The position numbers were made by a program, and so were the translations under genes. A stretch of DNA of 64,000 nucleotides from the NCBI GenBank assembly GCA_021777135.1, contig JAJYDX010000007.1:1-64000 (forward strand), written 5' to 3'. Origin of the DNA: a bacterium (GTDB lineage Bacteria > SZUA-79 > Acidulodesulfobacterales > Acidulodesulfobacteraceae). The notes below the pieces were generated by a model that did no database searches, was not told where the DNA came from, and saw only the letters and a list, made by a program, of their open reading frames with translations. Shown here one piece after another: positions 63,775 to 64,000 of this stretch (its first letter is position 1; each line of letters starts with the position of its first letter).

Positions 63775-63895
63775 ACTGCCCCGGCAGGCAACCATCCGGT
63801 CGGAACCACCCCCGCCCTGACGGGCACCCACTCCTTAAAAAGGAGGGGAGCTATTTATACATTTGACCGTCAATAAAGGACGGGGGGCTATGTTT
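63775..63895. repeat. GC-rich intergenic segment with short hairpins
   Basis: This stretch is strikingly G+C-rich against an otherwise AT-rich window. It holds small inverted repeats, such as GCCC/GGGC around TGAC and CTCCTT/AAGGAG around AAA. No reading frame is convincing. Such segments are often dispersed non-coding repeats or remnants of mobile elements; copy number cannot be judged from one window. Confidence 0.4.
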
Positions 63896-63921
63896 TTACG
63901 GCGATATTAAAAAAAGGGGTC

Positions 63922-63959
63922 AAAAAAGGGGTCTGATTTTAAATCAAACCCCTTTTTTT
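63922..63959 (+). terminator. Strong intrinsic terminator after the sHdr operon
   Basis: AAAAAAGGGGT (63922-63932) pairs with ACCCCTTTTTT (63948-63958), and an inner TGAT/ATCA stem closes a small loop. A run of seven T follows the GC part. The A-rich left arm makes it able to work in both directions. It is about 150 bases beyond the hdrB2 stop. The motif AAAAAAGGGGTC is also repeated directly just upstream (near 63909-63921). Confidence 0.7.
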
Positions 63960-64000
63960 AATGTACAGAGCATTGCTTTAAAATTATGATATACTTGAGA

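Noticed and set aside
1-64000. CRISPR arrays, integrases, transposases or phage genes
   Set aside because: No regularly spaced repeats, attachment sites or recombinase genes were seen; only the right-edge segment hints at a mobile element.

Overview
The window is AT-rich and densely packed with genes from a Gram-negative bacterium. It carries porins, an Omp85/TamB pair, lipoprotein and Tat signals, RND efflux and type II secretion parts. Gene content points to an anaerobic or microaerophilic chemolithotroph that can oxidise hydrogen (membrane-bound [NiFe] hydrogenase), probably oxidise sulfur compounds (sulfur-type heterodisulfide-reductase-like cluster, sHdr), and build the corrin ring of B12 by the oxygen-independent route. 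A lineage near the former Deltaproteobacteria, such as the acid-associated sulfur-cycling Acidulodesulfobacterales/Sva0485 group, would fit, but that placement is inference from gene content and base composition only.

Layout. 1-11.7 kb is a signalling block: the tail of a receiver-domain protein, two paralogous PAS/histidine kinases, a CheY-like regulator, a GAF/HD-GYP c-di-GMP phosphodiesterase, an acetate permease with a porin, a chemoreceptor, and a diguanylate cyclase sharing the chemoreceptor's C-terminal sensory module. 11.7-22.6 kb is a hydrogenase island: hypDCEF forward, hyaABCD on the reverse strand, then hypA and hypB forward. 22.6-31.4 kb holds a metallophosphoesterase, an outer-membrane protein, tRNA-Gly, a 1321-residue GGDEF-EAL protein, a CelD/FemAB-like acyltransferase and a DEAD-box helicase. 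31.5-39 kb is an OmpR-type regulator followed by TamB and a seven-POTRA Omp85 protein. 39-46.6 kb is cbiD-cbiET-cbiL-cbiF-cbiG-cbiH ending in a UDP-glucuronate decarboxylase-like gene. After a small membrane protein, tRNA-Asn and a second chemoreceptor come tautomerase-aroD-gspE-gspF (49-53 kb), an RND adaptor and pump (53-57.7 kb), a crotonase-fold protein, and an ArsR-type regulator leading into hdrC1-hdrB1-hdrA-hdrC2-hdrB2 (58.5-63.8 kb). The window ends in a GC-rich, hairpin-rich intergenic segment.

How it works together. The hydrogenase feeds electrons from H2 through a b-type cytochrome to the quinone pool, and the six Hyp proteins plus HyaD assemble its active site. The sHdr genes encode iron-sulfur and flavin subunits thought to oxidise protein-bound sulfane sulfur in the cytoplasm. 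The ArsR-like regulator just upstream has a promoter with overlapping inverted repeats and is a good candidate for its switch. Three c-di-GMP enzymes and two chemoreceptors suggest a life alternating between attachment and movement.

Most unusual points: a HypA without its zinc domain, a hydrogenase small subunit whose first cluster motif reads CMGN instead of CxxC and whose Tat motif lies 70 residues in, a seven-POTRA Omp85 protein beside TamB, an exact 127-bp duplication at the left edge, and a pair of related hairpins 5.6 kb apart.
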